This document shows, one piece after another, positions 53,270 to 62,998 of a DNA stretch of 64,000 bases. Within the stretch, counting starts at the first letter, position 1, and the number at the start of each line of letters is the position of its first letter. Under the pieces are notes generated by a model that was not told the origin of the DNA, ran no database searches, and saw nothing but the letters and a program-made list of their open reading frames with translations. The stretch lies in contig NZ_LT629850.1 of the NCBI RefSeq assembly GCF_900106845.1, positions 472,686-536,685 of the forward strand, given 5' to 3'. Source of the stretch: Romboutsia timonensis. Lineage in GTDB: Bacteria; Bacillota; Clostridia; Peptostreptococcales; Peptostreptococcaceae. A program made the translations under genes and the position numbers.

Positions 53270-55660
53270 GTGGCCAAGAAGAAAAATACTAAAAGCAAGA
53301 AGAAAAATAAAAATTTAGAATTTAATGCTGAATATCACAACTTAGTTACTATATTTATTGGTATATTTTTATTGTATAGCTTAAATTCCAACTCTATGGG
53401 ATTTGTAGGAAGTATGATGCAGACTATTTTTAAAGGATTGTTTGGAGGTCTGTCTATTTTTATACCATTTATAATAGTTGCTACAGGGATACTTGGTTTC
53501 TTTGATGGAAACGAATATATATATAGAATAAAAAATACTAAAATGTATTATTTAACAATAGCATTTATATTTGTATTCTATGGTTTATTAAATGCTAGAT
53601 CTCTTCCAGTTGAAAGCCCGCTAAGCAGTGAAATGTTTAAATCAGTGATTCAAATGGGTGTTGATGGTAGTGGAAGTGGTTTGATTGCAACGACTATAAC
53701 TTACTATATAAAACAGGCATTTGGTATAACTGGAGGATGGTTAATAAGTATATTTGCACTTATATTTGGTATTATGTTTGTATTTAATATATCTATAAAA
53801 GACTTAGTATCAAATATAAAAGCTAAATCAAAAGGAATAAAAAATAGTGATTTAACTATGAAAGAAAGAATGGCCAATGTGAAGCAATCTGTAATAGAAA
53901 TGGTTACAGATGAAGTTGATGAAGAAACTGTGATTAAAAAACAAGGCTTATTTAAAAAGGATAAGAAAAAAGAAGAAGTTATAGAAGATGACTATGATGA
54001 AATAGAAGACAAGACTATAAAAATTGTAGGATTTAATAAAGCAGAAGATGACTATTTAGAAATATTAGAAGGTACTCAAAGTATGCCATCAGAACTTGAT
54101 GTGTTAAAAGAACTTCAAAATACAAATAAACAAAATATAAATAATGATGTATATGAAGATGTCAAAGAACAGCCAATAAAGACATCTAAGACTTATGATA
54201 GTGAAAAAACTCAAACAATAAGTATAAAACAAGAGGCAAACTACGATAATTATAAAATACCGAGTGTTAATTTATTAAATAAGATAGATAAAAAGGCTGA
54301 TGATAATAGTAAAAAGAAAGTGTTAAAAAATGCTTCTTTACTAGAAAAAACTCTAGCAGACTTTGGCGTTGAAGCTAAAGTAAATCAAGTTACAGTAGGA
54401 CCTACTATAACAAGATATGAAATACAGCCAAGTCCAGGTGTGAAGGTAAGCAAAATAGTAAACTTAACAGATGATATAGCATTAAGTTTAGCTGCTAGAA
54501 GTATAAGGATGGAAGCTCCTATACCAGGTAAAAGTGCTATAGGTATAGAGGTTCCAAATGAAACGCCTTTAATGGTTGGGCTTAGAGAAGTATTTGAAAG
54601 TGAAGAATTTAAGAAGTTTGACTCTCCACTTGCTATGGCACTTGGAAAAGACATAAGTGGAAAGCCAGTTATAGGTGATATAGGTAAAATGCCACATTTA
54701 CTTATAGCAGGATCAACAGGTTCTGGTAAGAGTGTTTGCGTAAATACATTGATAAGTAGTATACTATACAAGGCAAGACCAGATGAAGTTAAGTTACTTT
54801 TAATAGACCCTAAGGTTGTTGAACTTGCAAATTATAATGGAATACCTCATTTATTAATACCAGTTGTAACAGATCCTAAAAAAGCTGCTAATGCACTTAA
54901 CTGGGCAGTTGTAGAAATGAATAAGAGATATAAGATGTTCGCTGAAAATGGAGTAAAAGATATTACAAGTTACAATGAAAAATGTGAAGAAAAACTTCCA
55001 AAGATAGTTATAATAATAGACGAGCTTGCTGACCTTATGATGGCAAGTGCTAATGATGTGGAAGATTATATATGTAGATTGGCACAAATGGCAAGAGCTG
55101 CAGGTATGCATTTAATAGTAGCAACTCAAAGGCCATCAGTAGATGTTATAACAGGTGTTATAAAAGCTAATATACCTTCAAGAATTGCATTTGCTGTTTC
55201 ATCACAAACAGACTCTAGAACAATACTTGATATGGGTGGAGCTGAAAAGCTACTTGGAAAAGGTGATATGTTATTCTATCCACTAGGTGCATCAAAGCCA
55301 GTTAGACTTCAAGGGGCATTTATATCAGAAAATGAATCACAAAATGTTATAGACTTTGTTAAATCACAAGTTAAAGAAGAAGTAAAATATGAAGAAAATA
55401 TAATGGATACAATATCTAAGGTTAATATGGAAAAGTCAAGTGATGAAGATGATCTTTTAAGTGAAGCTATTGAATTTGTTGTAGAAAGTGGTCAGGGTTC
55501 TGCATCTATGCTTCAAAGAAAGTTTAAGATTGGATTTAATAGAGCTGCAAGACTTATAGATTCTATGGAAGAAAGAGGTATAGTAGGACCTAATGAAGGA
55601 AGTAAACCTAGAAAAGTATTAATGAGCAAACAAGATTTACAAAATTTAGAAGGTGAATAA
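53270..55660 (+). CDS. ftsK: FtsK/SpoIIIE family DNA translocase
   Basis: This motor pumps chromosomal DNA through the division or sporulation septum. The protein is 796 residues. A lysine-rich start (MAKKKNTKSKKKNK) precedes about four membrane segments (residues 20-180), an acidic linker, the alpha/beta ATPase domains with Walker A GSTGSGKSVCVN and Walker B IVIIIDELADLMM, and a C-terminal gamma winged helix (SASMLQRKFKIGFNRAARLID). GTG at 53270 follows AGAGGTGAG; an ATG seven codons earlier lies before that site. tepA is immediately upstream, as in Bacillus. Confidence 0.95.
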   Translation: MAKKKNTKSKKKNKNLEFNAEYHNLVTIFIGIFLLYSLNSNSMGFVGSMMQTIFKGLFGGLSIFIPFIIVATGILGFFDGNEYIYRIKNTKMYYLTIAFIFVFYGLLNARSLPVESPLSSEMFKSVIQMGVDGSGSGLIATTITYYIKQAFGITGGWLISIFALIFGIMFVFNISIKDLVSNIKAKSKGIKNSDLTMKERMANVKQSVIEMVTDEVDEETVIKKQGLFKKDKKKEEVIEDDYDEIEDKTIKIVGFNKAEDDYLEILEGTQSMPSELDVLKELQNTNKQNINNDVYEDVKEQPIKTSKTYDSEKTQTISIKQEANYDNYKIPSVNLLNKIDKKADDNSKKKVLKNASLLEKTLADFGVEAKVNQVTVGPTITRYEIQPSPGVKVSKIVNLTDDIALSLAARSIRMEAPIPGKSAIGIEVPNETPLMVGLREVFESEEFKKFDSPLAMALGKDISGKPVIGDIGKMPHLLIAGSTGSGKSVCVNTLISSILYKARPDEVKLLLIDPKVVELANYNGIPHLLIPVVTDPKKAANALNWAVVEMNKRYKMFAENGVKDITSYNEKCEEKLPKIVIIIDELADLMMASANDVEDYICRLAQMARAAGMHLIVATQRPSVDVITGVIKANIPSRIAFAVSSQTDSRTILDMGGAEKLLGKGDMLFYPLGASKPVRLQGAFISENESQNVIDFVKSQVKEEVKYEENIMDTISKVNMEKSSDEDDLLSEAIEFVVESGQGSASMLQRKFKIGFNRAARLIDSMEERGIVGPNEGSKPRKVLMSKQDLQNLEGE

Positions 55661-55663
55661 AAT

Positions 55664-56722
55664 TTGAAGACAATAAAGATAGAAGATGCATTAAAATTAA
55701 AAAATTGTATATTTATAGATGTTAGAACTGAATCTGAGTACAAAGAAGATCATATATTAGATGCATTTAATATGCCTTTATTTAAAGATCATGAACATTG
55801 TGAAGTAGGAACAATATATAAAATGCAAGGGAAAAATGAAGCTATTCAAAAAGGGTTTGACTTTGTAGGATATAAGTTAAAAGATATGTATATACAAGTC
55901 ACAAGCCTTGCAAGTGAATATGATAATATAGTAATATATTGTGCTAGAGGCGGAATGAGAAGTGGATCTGTATGTAACCTATTTGCCTCTCTAGGAATGA
56001 GCATATATAAACTTGAAGGTGGATATAAGGCATATAGAAATTATGTATTAGAATATTTAGATAACATAATGAATGTTAAAAACTTTATAGTTGTTCATGG
56101 ATTAACAGGAGTTGGGAAAACTGACTTATTAAATATACTAGATGAAAAAAATGTGGACAATATAGATTTGGAAGGAATCGCTAAAAATAGTGGATCTACA
56201 TTTGGTTTTATAACGCATGATAAAAAACCACCAACTCAGAAAAAATTTGAATCAAAAATATTTGAAAAAATATTTTTCTCAAATAGTGATTATATATTCA
56301 TAGAAAGTGAAAGTAAAAGAGTAGGACATGTACTAATACCAAATAATATTTATGATGCTATAGTTAGAGATGGATATCATATACTTCTTGAATGTAGCTT
56401 AGAAAATAGAGTAAAAAGACTTTGTAGAGATTATGTATACAATAAAGATGAAAATAATTTAGAAGTATTAAAAGATTGTATAAATAAATTTAGAAAAAGA
56501 CTTGGACATAATAAAGTTGATGAATATATTAATTTATTAGAAGAAGGAAAATACGAGGAACTAGTAGAAAAATACTTAGTAAAGTATTATGATCCATTAT
56601 ATATGCATTCGGTTGATAAATATAAATATAACGAAGTTATAAACTTTGATAATGTTGACGTCGCAGTAGAAGAAGTTATAAAATTTCATAAATCAGCAAT
56701 GGAAGGAGCAATAAAATGTTAA
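55664..56722 (+). CDS. mnmH: tRNA 2-selenouridine synthase MnmH
   Basis: MnmH replaces the 2-thio group of wobble uridine with selenium via a geranylated intermediate, using selenophosphate. The 352 residues are an N-terminal rhodanese domain (IFIDVRTESEYKEDHI, catalytic Cys in YCARGGMRSGSV) and a P-loop domain (VVHGLTGVGKTDLLN). It acts on the product of MnmA, whose gene is at the other end of this window. The start is TTG, 4 bp after the ftsK stop, with AGAAGGTGA within the end of ftsK. It overlaps rimO by 7 bp. Confidence 0.93.
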   Translation: MKTIKIEDALKLKNCIFIDVRTESEYKEDHILDAFNMPLFKDHEHCEVGTIYKMQGKNEAIQKGFDFVGYKLKDMYIQVTSLASEYDNIVIYCARGGMRSGSVCNLFASLGMSIYKLEGGYKAYRNYVLEYLDNIMNVKNFIVVHGLTGVGKTDLLNILDEKNVDNIDLEGIAKNSGSTFGFITHDKKPPTQKKFESKIFEKIFFSNSDYIFIESESKRVGHVLIPNNIYDAIVRDGYHILLECSLENRVKRLCRDYVYNKDENNLEVLKDCINKFRKRLGHNKVDEYINLLEEGKYEELVEKYLVKYYDPLYMHSVDKYKYNEVINFDNVDVAVEEVIKFHKSAMEGAIKC

Positions 56723-58050
56723 AAATAGCACTAGAATCATTAGGATGTTCTAAAAACTTAGTAGATGCAGAAATAATGATGGGAATACTTAACAAAAAAG
56801 GATACAAATTAGTAGGAGATTTTGAGGAAGCAGATATAATATTAGTAAATACTTGTGGATTTATAGAATCTGCAAAACAAGAATCTATACAAACTATATT
56901 AGAATTAGCACAATTAAAAGAAACTGCTAATTTAAAATTACTTATAGTTACAGGATGTTTAGCACAAAGATATGCTGAAGAATTAAAAACAGAAATACCA
57001 GAAATAGATGCAATAGTAGGAACAGGAAGTTATCAACAAATAGATGAAATCATAGCTAACCTTGAAAAAGAAAATCATATAGTAAGCTTAAATGACATAG
57101 ACTTTGCGTATAATGAAGATTTACCAAGATATGTATCGACTCCAGATTATATGGCTTATTTAAAAATAGGAGAAGGATGCGATAATAAATGTACTTATTG
57201 TATAATACCTAAATTAAGAGGTAAATACAGAAGTAGAAAAATGGAAGATATAATATCAGAAGCTAAGGATTTAGCAGCAAAAGGTGTTAAAGAGTTAGTT
57301 GTTATAGCGCAAGATACAACAAAATATGGTTGTGACTTATATGGTAAAGAAATGCTTCCAGAATTATTAGAAGAACTTGCACAAATAGAAGGTATAAAAT
57401 GGATAAGAATAATGTATTCATATCCAGAATCAATAACTGAAGAATTAGTTAAAGTTATTAAAAAATATGATAATATATGTAATTACTTTGATATGCCAAT
57501 ACAACATGCAAGCAATAAAATATTAAAGTTAATGAATAGACATACTACAAAAGAAAATATACTATCAACTATAAATATGATAAGAAAGCATATACCAGAT
57601 GCAACATTAAGAACTACAATAATAGTAGGATTCCCAGGTGAAACTGAAGAAGATTTTAATGAATTAGTAGAATTTGTTAAAGTAGCTAAGTTTGATAGAC
57701 TTGGAGCATTCTCTTATTCAAGAGAAGAAGATACACCAGCTGATAAACTTCCAAACCACTTAGAGCAAGATGTTAAAGATGAAAGAAGAGATGCTTTAAT
57801 GTTAGTTCAACAAAGTATATCAGAAGAACTAAATGCTGCAAAAGTAGGAAATATATATGAAGTTTTAGTAGAAGAACAAATAGAAGACAAAGTATATATA
57901 GGAAGAACTCAAGGAGATGCAGAGGAAATAGACAGTATAGTATATGTTAAATCTGATAAAAAGTTAAACATAGGTGACTTCGTAAATGTAAAAATAACTA
58001 GTGCATTAGAATATGATTTAATGGGGGATATAGTTAATGAACTTGCCTAA
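56716..58050 (+). CDS. rimO: Ribosomal protein S12 methylthiotransferase RimO
   Basis: This radical-SAM enzyme adds a methylthio group to Asp of ribosomal protein S12. The 444 residues show the UPF0004 domain (ESLGCSKNLVDAE, NTCGFIESAKQESI, TGCLAQRY), the radical SAM CxxxCxxC motif in GCDNKCTYCIIP, and a C-terminal TRAM domain. SLGCSKNLVD distinguishes RimO from MiaB. It overlaps both neighbours, so translation is probably coupled. Confidence 0.96.
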   Translation: MLKIALESLGCSKNLVDAEIMMGILNKKGYKLVGDFEEADIILVNTCGFIESAKQESIQTILELAQLKETANLKLLIVTGCLAQRYAEELKTEIPEIDAIVGTGSYQQIDEIIANLEKENHIVSLNDIDFAYNEDLPRYVSTPDYMAYLKIGEGCDNKCTYCIIPKLRGKYRSRKMEDIISEAKDLAAKGVKELVVIAQDTTKYGCDLYGKEMLPELLEELAQIEGIKWIRIMYSYPESITEELVKVIKKYDNICNYFDMPIQHASNKILKLMNRHTTKENILSTINMIRKHIPDATLRTTIIVGFPGETEEDFNELVEFVKVAKFDRLGAFSYSREEDTPADKLPNHLEQDVKDERRDALMLVQQSISEELNAAKVGNIYEVLVEEQIEDKVYIGRTQGDAEEIDSIVYVKSDKKLNIGDFVNVKITSALEYDLMGDIVNELA

Positions 58051-58579
58051 TAAACTAACTTTATTTAGGATATTTTTAATACCAGTATTTATACTTGTTA
58101 TGTTATTTAATATACCAAGTAAATACTTAATAGCATGTGTAATATTTATAGTAGCATCTATAACAGATGCAATGGATGGACATATAGCTAGAAAGCATAA
58201 TTTAATTACTGATTTTGGAAAATTTATGGATCCATTAGCAGATAAGTTGCTGGTTATATCAGCACTTATATGTATGATAGAAGTAGATTTAGTATCTAGT
58301 TGGATGGTAATTATAATTGTTGCTAGAGAACTTACAGTAAGTATACTAAGAGCAATAGCTGCTGCTGATGGAAAAGTAATAGCAGCAAGTGGTGGTGGTA
58401 AATTAAAGACAATAAGCCAAATGATAGCAATACCACTTTTACTTTTAGGCGCTCAGTTTGGAAGTAATATATTACTATCTATAGGGAATATAACCATATT
58501 AATAGCTACATTGCTTACTTTATATTCTGGATGGGAATATTTATATAAAAATAAAAACTTATTTATGGAAAGTAAATAA
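58037..58579 (+). CDS. pgsA: CDP-diacylglycerol--glycerol-3-phosphate 3-phosphatidyltransferase
   Basis: PgsA catalyses the committed step of phosphatidylglycerol synthesis in the membrane. The 180 residues have about four to five membrane segments and the CDP-alcohol phosphotransferase motif spread through DAMDGHIARKH and FGKFMDPLADK. The ATG overlaps the end of rimO by 14 bp. pgsA followed by recA is a common Firmicute order. Confidence 0.96.
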   Translation: MNLPNKLTLFRIFLIPVFILVMLFNIPSKYLIACVIFIVASITDAMDGHIARKHNLITDFGKFMDPLADKLLVISALICMIEVDLVSSWMVIIIVARELTVSILRAIAAADGKVIAASGGGKLKTISQMIAIPLLLLGAQFGSNILLSIGNITILIATLLTLYSGWEYLYKNKNLFMESK

Positions 58580-58582
58580 TTA

Positions 58583-58645
58583 AAAGGAGCTATTATTAAG
58601 ACTAACTATTAGAGTTAATTTCTTAGTATAGCTCCTTTATATTTT
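58583..58645 (+). terminator. Hairpin terminator after pgsA
   Basis: AAAGGAGCTAT (58583-58593) pairs with ATAGCTCCTTT (58628-58638), with an inner TTAACT-type stem and a T-rich tail. The rest of the 486-bp gap up to recA holds the recA promoter and SOS box; I see no gene. Confidence 0.65.
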
Positions 58646-58979
58646 ATAAATTAAAAGTTTTACTGTTTATGTATTTTTTATTAAATTTGGTTAGAATAAA
58701 AAAGCCTATCTTAAATTAGGAAGATATTATAAATAAAACTTGTATAAAAATACAAATAAAGGTTTATAAATAAAATAAGTATGGTAAAATCTTACTGAAA
58801 ACAAATTCTAATTTTATATATTAAAACTATAGCCTATAAATAGAAACCTATATTTCATATATAACTAAATATAAAATAAATTATATACAATTAATATAAA
58901 AGATATTAGTTTTCCTAAATATTAATTAAAGTGAGAGAAATATATATTATTATTAATGAGGATGAAGTGAATTTTGTAA

Positions 58980-59008
58980 TTGACGGAGATTATTTTATGC
59001 TATATAAT
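58980..59008 (+). promoter_or_regulatory. Predicted sigma-A promoter of recA
   Basis: TTGACG (58980-58985) and TATAAT (59003-59008) have a 17-bp spacer, close to consensus. The start site would be near 59014. Confidence 0.75.
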
Positions 59009-59022
59009 AGTTATATAAAATA

Positions 59023-59034
59023 GAACGAATGTTT
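59023..59034 (+). promoter_or_regulatory. LexA (SOS) box of recA
   Basis: GAACGAATGTTT matches the Gram-positive LexA operator GAAC-N4-GTTC with one mismatch in the last base. It lies just downstream of the predicted start site, a position suited to repression. Confidence 0.7.
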
Positions 59035-59065
59035 GGTATTTGTAGAAATGAAAGGAATGATATAG

Positions 59066-60112
59066 ATGAGTATAGAGCAAGAAAAACTAAATGCACTTAA
59101 TCAAGCATTAGGTAAAATAGAAAAAGAGTTTGGTAAAGGATCAGTAATGAAGCTTGGGGAAGCTACATCAATGGCAATTGATGTTATATCAACAGGATCA
59201 ATAGGTCTTGATATAGCAGTTGGTATAGGTGGACTTCCAAAAGGAAGAATAATAGAAGTATATGGGCCAGAATCTTCAGGTAAAACAACAGTTGCACTTC
59301 ATACAGTAGCAGAAGCGCAAAAGCAAGGTGGAATAGCAGCGTTTATAGATGCGGAACATGCACTTGACCCAGTGTATGCAAAGGCGTTAGGCGTAGACAT
59401 AGATAACTTAATAATATCTCAACCAGATACAGGAGAACAAGCACTAGAAATAGCAGAAGCACTTATAAGAAGTGGGGCTATAGATATAATTGTAGTTGAC
59501 TCAGTTGCAGCACTTGTTCCAAGAGCAGAAATAGAAGGAGATATGGGAGATTCTCACGTTGGTTTACAAGCTAGACTTATGTCTCAAGCACTTAGAAAAT
59601 TAACAGGATCTATAAAAAAATCTAACTGTGTTGCAATATTCATAAACCAATTAAGAGAAAAGGTTGGAATAATGTTTGGTAATCCTGAGACAACAACGGG
59701 AGGACGTGCTCTAAAGTTCTACTCATCAGTAAGATTAGATGTTAGAAAAATAGATACTATAAAGCAAGGGGATAAGGTATTAGGAAGTAGAACAAGAGTT
59801 AAGGTTGTTAAAAATAAAGTGGCTCCACCATTTAAACAAGCTGAATTTGATATAATGTATGGAGAAGGTATATCTAAAGTTGGTGATTTATTAGATATAG
59901 CGTCAGATATAGATATAGTTAAAAAGTCAGGAGCTTGGTATAGTTACAATGATACTAAACTTGGACAAGGTAGAGAAAATGTTAAAAAGTTCCTACAAGA
60001 TAATCCAGATTTAATAAAGGAAATAGACGAAAAAGTTAGACATTACTATAAATTAGATGAAACTAGAGAAAATGCTCAAGAAGAAGACGACACATTATTA
60101 AATTTGGAATAA
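59066..60112 (+). CDS. recA: Recombinase RecA
   Basis: RecA is the strand-exchange ATPase of homologous recombination and co-protease for LexA. The 348 residues include Walker [14 protein letters not shown] (near 66), [20 protein letters not shown] as Walker B, the L1 and L2 loops ([27 protein letters not shown]) and an acidic C terminus. AAAGGAATGA precedes ATG. SOS control is indicated by the box upstream. Confidence 0.98.
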   Translation: MSIEQEKLNALNQALGKIEKEFGKGSVMKLGEATSMAIDVISTGSIGLDIAVGIGGLPKGRIIEVYGPESSGKTTVALHTVAEAQKQGGIAAFIDAEHALDPVYAKALGVDIDNLIISQPDTGEQALEIAEALIRSGAIDIIVVDSVAALVPRAEIEGDMGDSHVGLQARLMSQALRKLTGSIKKSNCVAIFINQLREKVGIMFGNPETTTGGRALKFYSSVRLDVRKIDTIKQGDKVLGSRTRVKVVKNKVAPPFKQAEFDIMYGEGISKVGDLLDIASDIDIVKKSGAWYSYNDTKLGQGRENVKKFLQDNPDLIKEIDEKVRHYYKLDETRENAQEEDDTLLNLE

Positions 60113-60138
60113 TAAAATAATACACACCTCCTATTAAC

Positions 60139-60167
60139 TTGACATGCGATAGAAAAAATTATAAAAT
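60139..60167 (+). promoter_or_regulatory. Predicted sigma-A promoter of rny
   Basis: TTGACA (60139-60144) and TAAAAT (60162-60167) have a 17-bp spacer. It gives a leader of about 200 nt before rny. Confidence 0.65.
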
Positions 60168-60370
60168 TAATTAAGGACATAGTATCTAAATATGATTTTT
60201 AAATAAAATACTCTTAAATGTTACAAATAGAGGATTTTATCGACATTACAATATATATCTTAGAAGTAATGATTGTATTTTTTCTATATGCTATAGTTTT
60301 AATTGAATTATAAAATTATTTAGACTCTTAAAATGTAATTTTGGGATTATTATCAAAGGAGGTGGGTGTC

Positions 60371-61900
60371 ATAGATATAATAAGTATTTTATTAGGGATA
60401 GCAGTAGGTATTATTGCTGGTTATTTTGTGAGAAAAAATATATATGAGTCAAAAATTGGCCAAGCTAACAGCGAAGCTGATAGAATAATAAAACAAGCAG
60501 AAGACGACTCAAAAAGAATACACAAAGAGAAGTTATTAGAAGCACAAGAGGAAATTCATAAGTTAAGAACTGAATCTGAAAGAGAAAATAAGGAAAGAAG
60601 ATCTGACTTACAAAAATTTGAAAGAAGAGTTATACAAAAAGAAGAAATATTAGACAAAAAGTTACAAAACTTAGAACAAAAGGAAACAAGCCTAGGGGAC
60701 AAGTTAAAGAATGTAGCTAAAAAAGAAGAAGAGATTGAGGCTATAAAAACCCAGCAATTAGAAAAATTAGAGAGTATATCAGGAATAACATCTGATAAGG
60801 CAAAAGAAATAATATTAACTAATGCTGAAAGAGACGTTAGAAGAGAAATGTCTATAATGATAAAGGAAATAGAGTCTCAAGCTAAGGAAGAAGCAGAGAA
60901 GAAATCAAGGGAAATAATAGGGTATGCTATACAAAAATGTGCAGCAGACCATGTTGCTGAAACTACTGTTACTGTTGTAAATTTACCTAATGATGAAATG
61001 AAGGGTAGAATTATAGGTAGAGAAGGTAGAAATATAAGAACATTAGAAACATTAACAGGAATAGATTTGATAATAGATGATACTCCTGAAGCTGTAATAT
61101 TATCAGGGTTTGATCCTATAAGAAGAGAAGTTGCTAGAATAGCACTTGAAAAATTAATAGCGGATGGTAGAATACACCCTGCTAGAATTGAAGAAATGGT
61201 TGATAAGGCTAGAAAAGAAGTAGAGAATATAATAAAAGAATACGGAGAACAAGCGGCCTTTGAAACAGGTGTTCATGGACTTCATCCAGAGTTAGTTAAA
61301 TTACTAGGAAGACTTAACTATAGAACAAGTTATGGACAAAATGTACTTAAGCATTCTATAGAAGTTGCTCATATAGCTGGTATAATGGCAGCAGAAATAG
61401 GCGCTGATATTAGACTTGCAAAAAGAGCTGGTCTTTTACATGATATAGGGAAAGCAGTAGACCATGAAATGGAAGGAACTCATGTTGAGATAGGTATGGA
61501 CTTACTTAAGAGATATAAGGAATCTAAAGAAGTTATACATGCAATGAGTACGCATCATGGTGATTATGAACCGCAGACTATAGAAGCTGTGCTTGTAACT
61601 GCAGCAGATGCTATATCAGCAGCAAGACCAGGGGCTAGAAGAGAAACTCTAGAGGCTTATATTAGAAGATTAGAAAAGTTAGAAGAAATAGCCAACTCAT
61701 ATGAGGGTGTAGATAAATCTTTTGCCATACAAGCAGGTAGAGAAATAAGAATAATGGTTAAACCTGAAAATGTTAGTGATGAAGATATTCATTTATTAGC
61801 TAGGGATATGACTAAGAGAATAGAAGATGAACTAGAATACCCAGGACAAATAAAGGTTAGTATAATAAGAGAAACTAGAGCAATAGAATATGCTAAGTAA
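60371..61900 (+). CDS. rny: Ribonuclease Y
   Basis: RNase Y is the membrane-anchored endoribonuclease that initiates mRNA decay. The protein is about 510 residues: an N-terminal membrane helix ([18 protein letters not shown]), a long charged coiled coil, a KH domain ([15 protein letters not shown]) and an HD domain ([13 protein letters not shown]). The start is unclear. The only strong Shine-Dalgarno, AAAGGAGG at 60355-60362, points to GTC at 60368 or ATA at 60371. In-frame GTG (60362) overlaps the site, and TTG (60341) has none. ATA is used here as best-spaced, with reservation. Confidence 0.9.
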   Translation: MDIISILLGIAVGIIAGYFVRKNIYESKIGQANSEADRIIKQAEDDSKRIHKEKLLEAQEEIHKLRTESERENKERRSDLQKFERRVIQKEEILDKKLQNLEQKETSLGDKLKNVAKKEEEIEAIKTQQLEKLESISGITSDKAKEIILTNAERDVRREMSIMIKEIESQAKEEAEKKSREIIGYAIQKCAADHVAETTVTVVNLPNDEMKGRIIGREGRNIRTLETLTGIDLIIDDTPEAVILSGFDPIRREVARIALEKLIADGRIHPARIEEMVDKARKEVENIIKEYGEQAAFETGVHGLHPELVKLLGRLNYRTSYGQNVLKHSIEVAHIAGIMAAEIGADIRLAKRAGLLHDIGKAVDHEMEGTHVEIGMDLLKRYKESKEVIHAMSTHHGDYEPQTIEAVLVTAADAISAARPGARRETLEAYIRRLEKLEEIANSYEGVDKSFAIQAGREIRIMVKPENVSDEDIHLLARDMTKRIEDELEYPGQIKVSIIRETRAIEYAK

Positions 61901-61901
61901 T

Positions 61902-61936
61902 AAAAAAAGAGAGGATAAATACCTCTCTTTTTTTAT
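61902..61936 (+). terminator. Intrinsic terminator after rny
   Basis: AAAAAAGAGAGG (61903-61914) pairs with CCTCTCTTTTTT (61922-61933), continuing in T. Confidence 0.85.
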
Positions 61937-62014
61937 TATGGTAAAAAATAATTAATATTATATAAAATTATAGATAAAAATATAGGTAAAAAAAGCATGG
62001 AGTGAAGTTAGTTT

Positions 62015-62977
62015 ATGAGAAAGCCTAAAATTGTAGTTAGTGAATGTTTATATGGTACGAAATGTAGATATGATGGTCAAGGATACAATGATAAGGTTAT
62101 TCAATCTTTAAAAGATTATGTAGATATACAAACTGTGTGTCCTGAACTGGCTATAGGTTTATCAATACCAAGGGAACCTATAAGAATAGAAATGAATAAG
62201 GAGAATGAAGAATATAGATTGATAGATTATAATTCGAAAAATGATTATACAAATCAAATGACTGAGTTTTCTGAAGAATTTATAAATGGTTTAGATGATA
62301 TAGATGGATTTATATTAAAAAGTAGATCTCCTACTTGTGGACTTAAAGATGCTAAAGTATATTACCGTGGAAATAAATGTAGTATAAGAAGCAATGAAAA
62401 TGGTTTTTTTTCGCAAAAAATAATTGATAAATATGATTATTTGCCTATAGAAAATGAAGGACGACTTAAAAATTACAATATTAGAGATAATTTCTTTACT
62501 AGGATTTTTTTTATTAATAATTTAAAAAATAATAAAAATATAATAGAATTTCACAAAAATAATTTGTTATTACTTAAATCTTATGATGAAGAGTCAACAA
62601 ATGAAGTAAGTGATATATTAAATGAAAATAGAATGGAAGATCAAGTACATCAATATAAAGAAAAAGTATTAAATATAGTTTCTAATCAAAGAAAAAAAGA
62701 GAATAAATTATCTATTATAATAAAAGTATTTGAAAAGTATAAAAATATGTTAAATGAAGAAGAAATAAATATGTTTAATGGATTAATTGAATCTTATGAA
62801 AATCAAAGAATACCATCTAGTACACTTGAAGTTGTTATAAAAATGTATGCAACTAGATTCAAAGATAAAGATATATTAAATCAATCTATTGTGCTAGTTC
62901 AAAATATTTTCCAAATAAAGTTAATTAATTTTAACAAAAAAATAATATCCCACAAGTCTAGTATTTGTAAAATTTAA
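62015..62977 (+). pseudogene. DUF523-DUF1722 protein, 3' end interrupted by an IS element
   Basis: Residues 1-150 are DUF523 with conserved cysteines (VVSECLYGTKCRYDG, TVCPELAIGL, SRSPTCGLKDA); residues about 175-290 are DUF1722 (YbgA-like, with FHKNNLLLLKSYDEES). Near residue 292 (KDILNQS) the family-like sequence stops at the IS inverted repeat that begins at 62889. The last 28 or so codons are therefore IS sequence, ending at TAA 62975-62977. In intact homologues a short NPYP-containing tail follows, so only the extreme C terminus is lost. GGAGTGAA precedes ATG. Homologues have been implicated in photorepair-linked or thiouracil metabolism; function here is unknown. Confidence 0.7.
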
Positions 62978-62998
62978 CCAAATACTAGACTTTTTATT
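62954..62998. terminator. Bidirectional hairpin terminator inside the IS982-type element
   Basis: AAGTCTAGTATTTG (62954-62967) pairs perfectly with CAAATACTAGACTT (62979-62992), followed by T-rich DNA. The stop codons of the transposase and of the interrupted gene both fall in its loop. Confidence 0.75.

Noticed and set aside
58931..59023. A 30-codon GTG-started frame (VREIYIIINEDEVNF...) ending at the recA SOS box
   Set aside because: It has no convincing ribosome binding site and runs straight through the well-formed recA promoter, so it is more likely chance.
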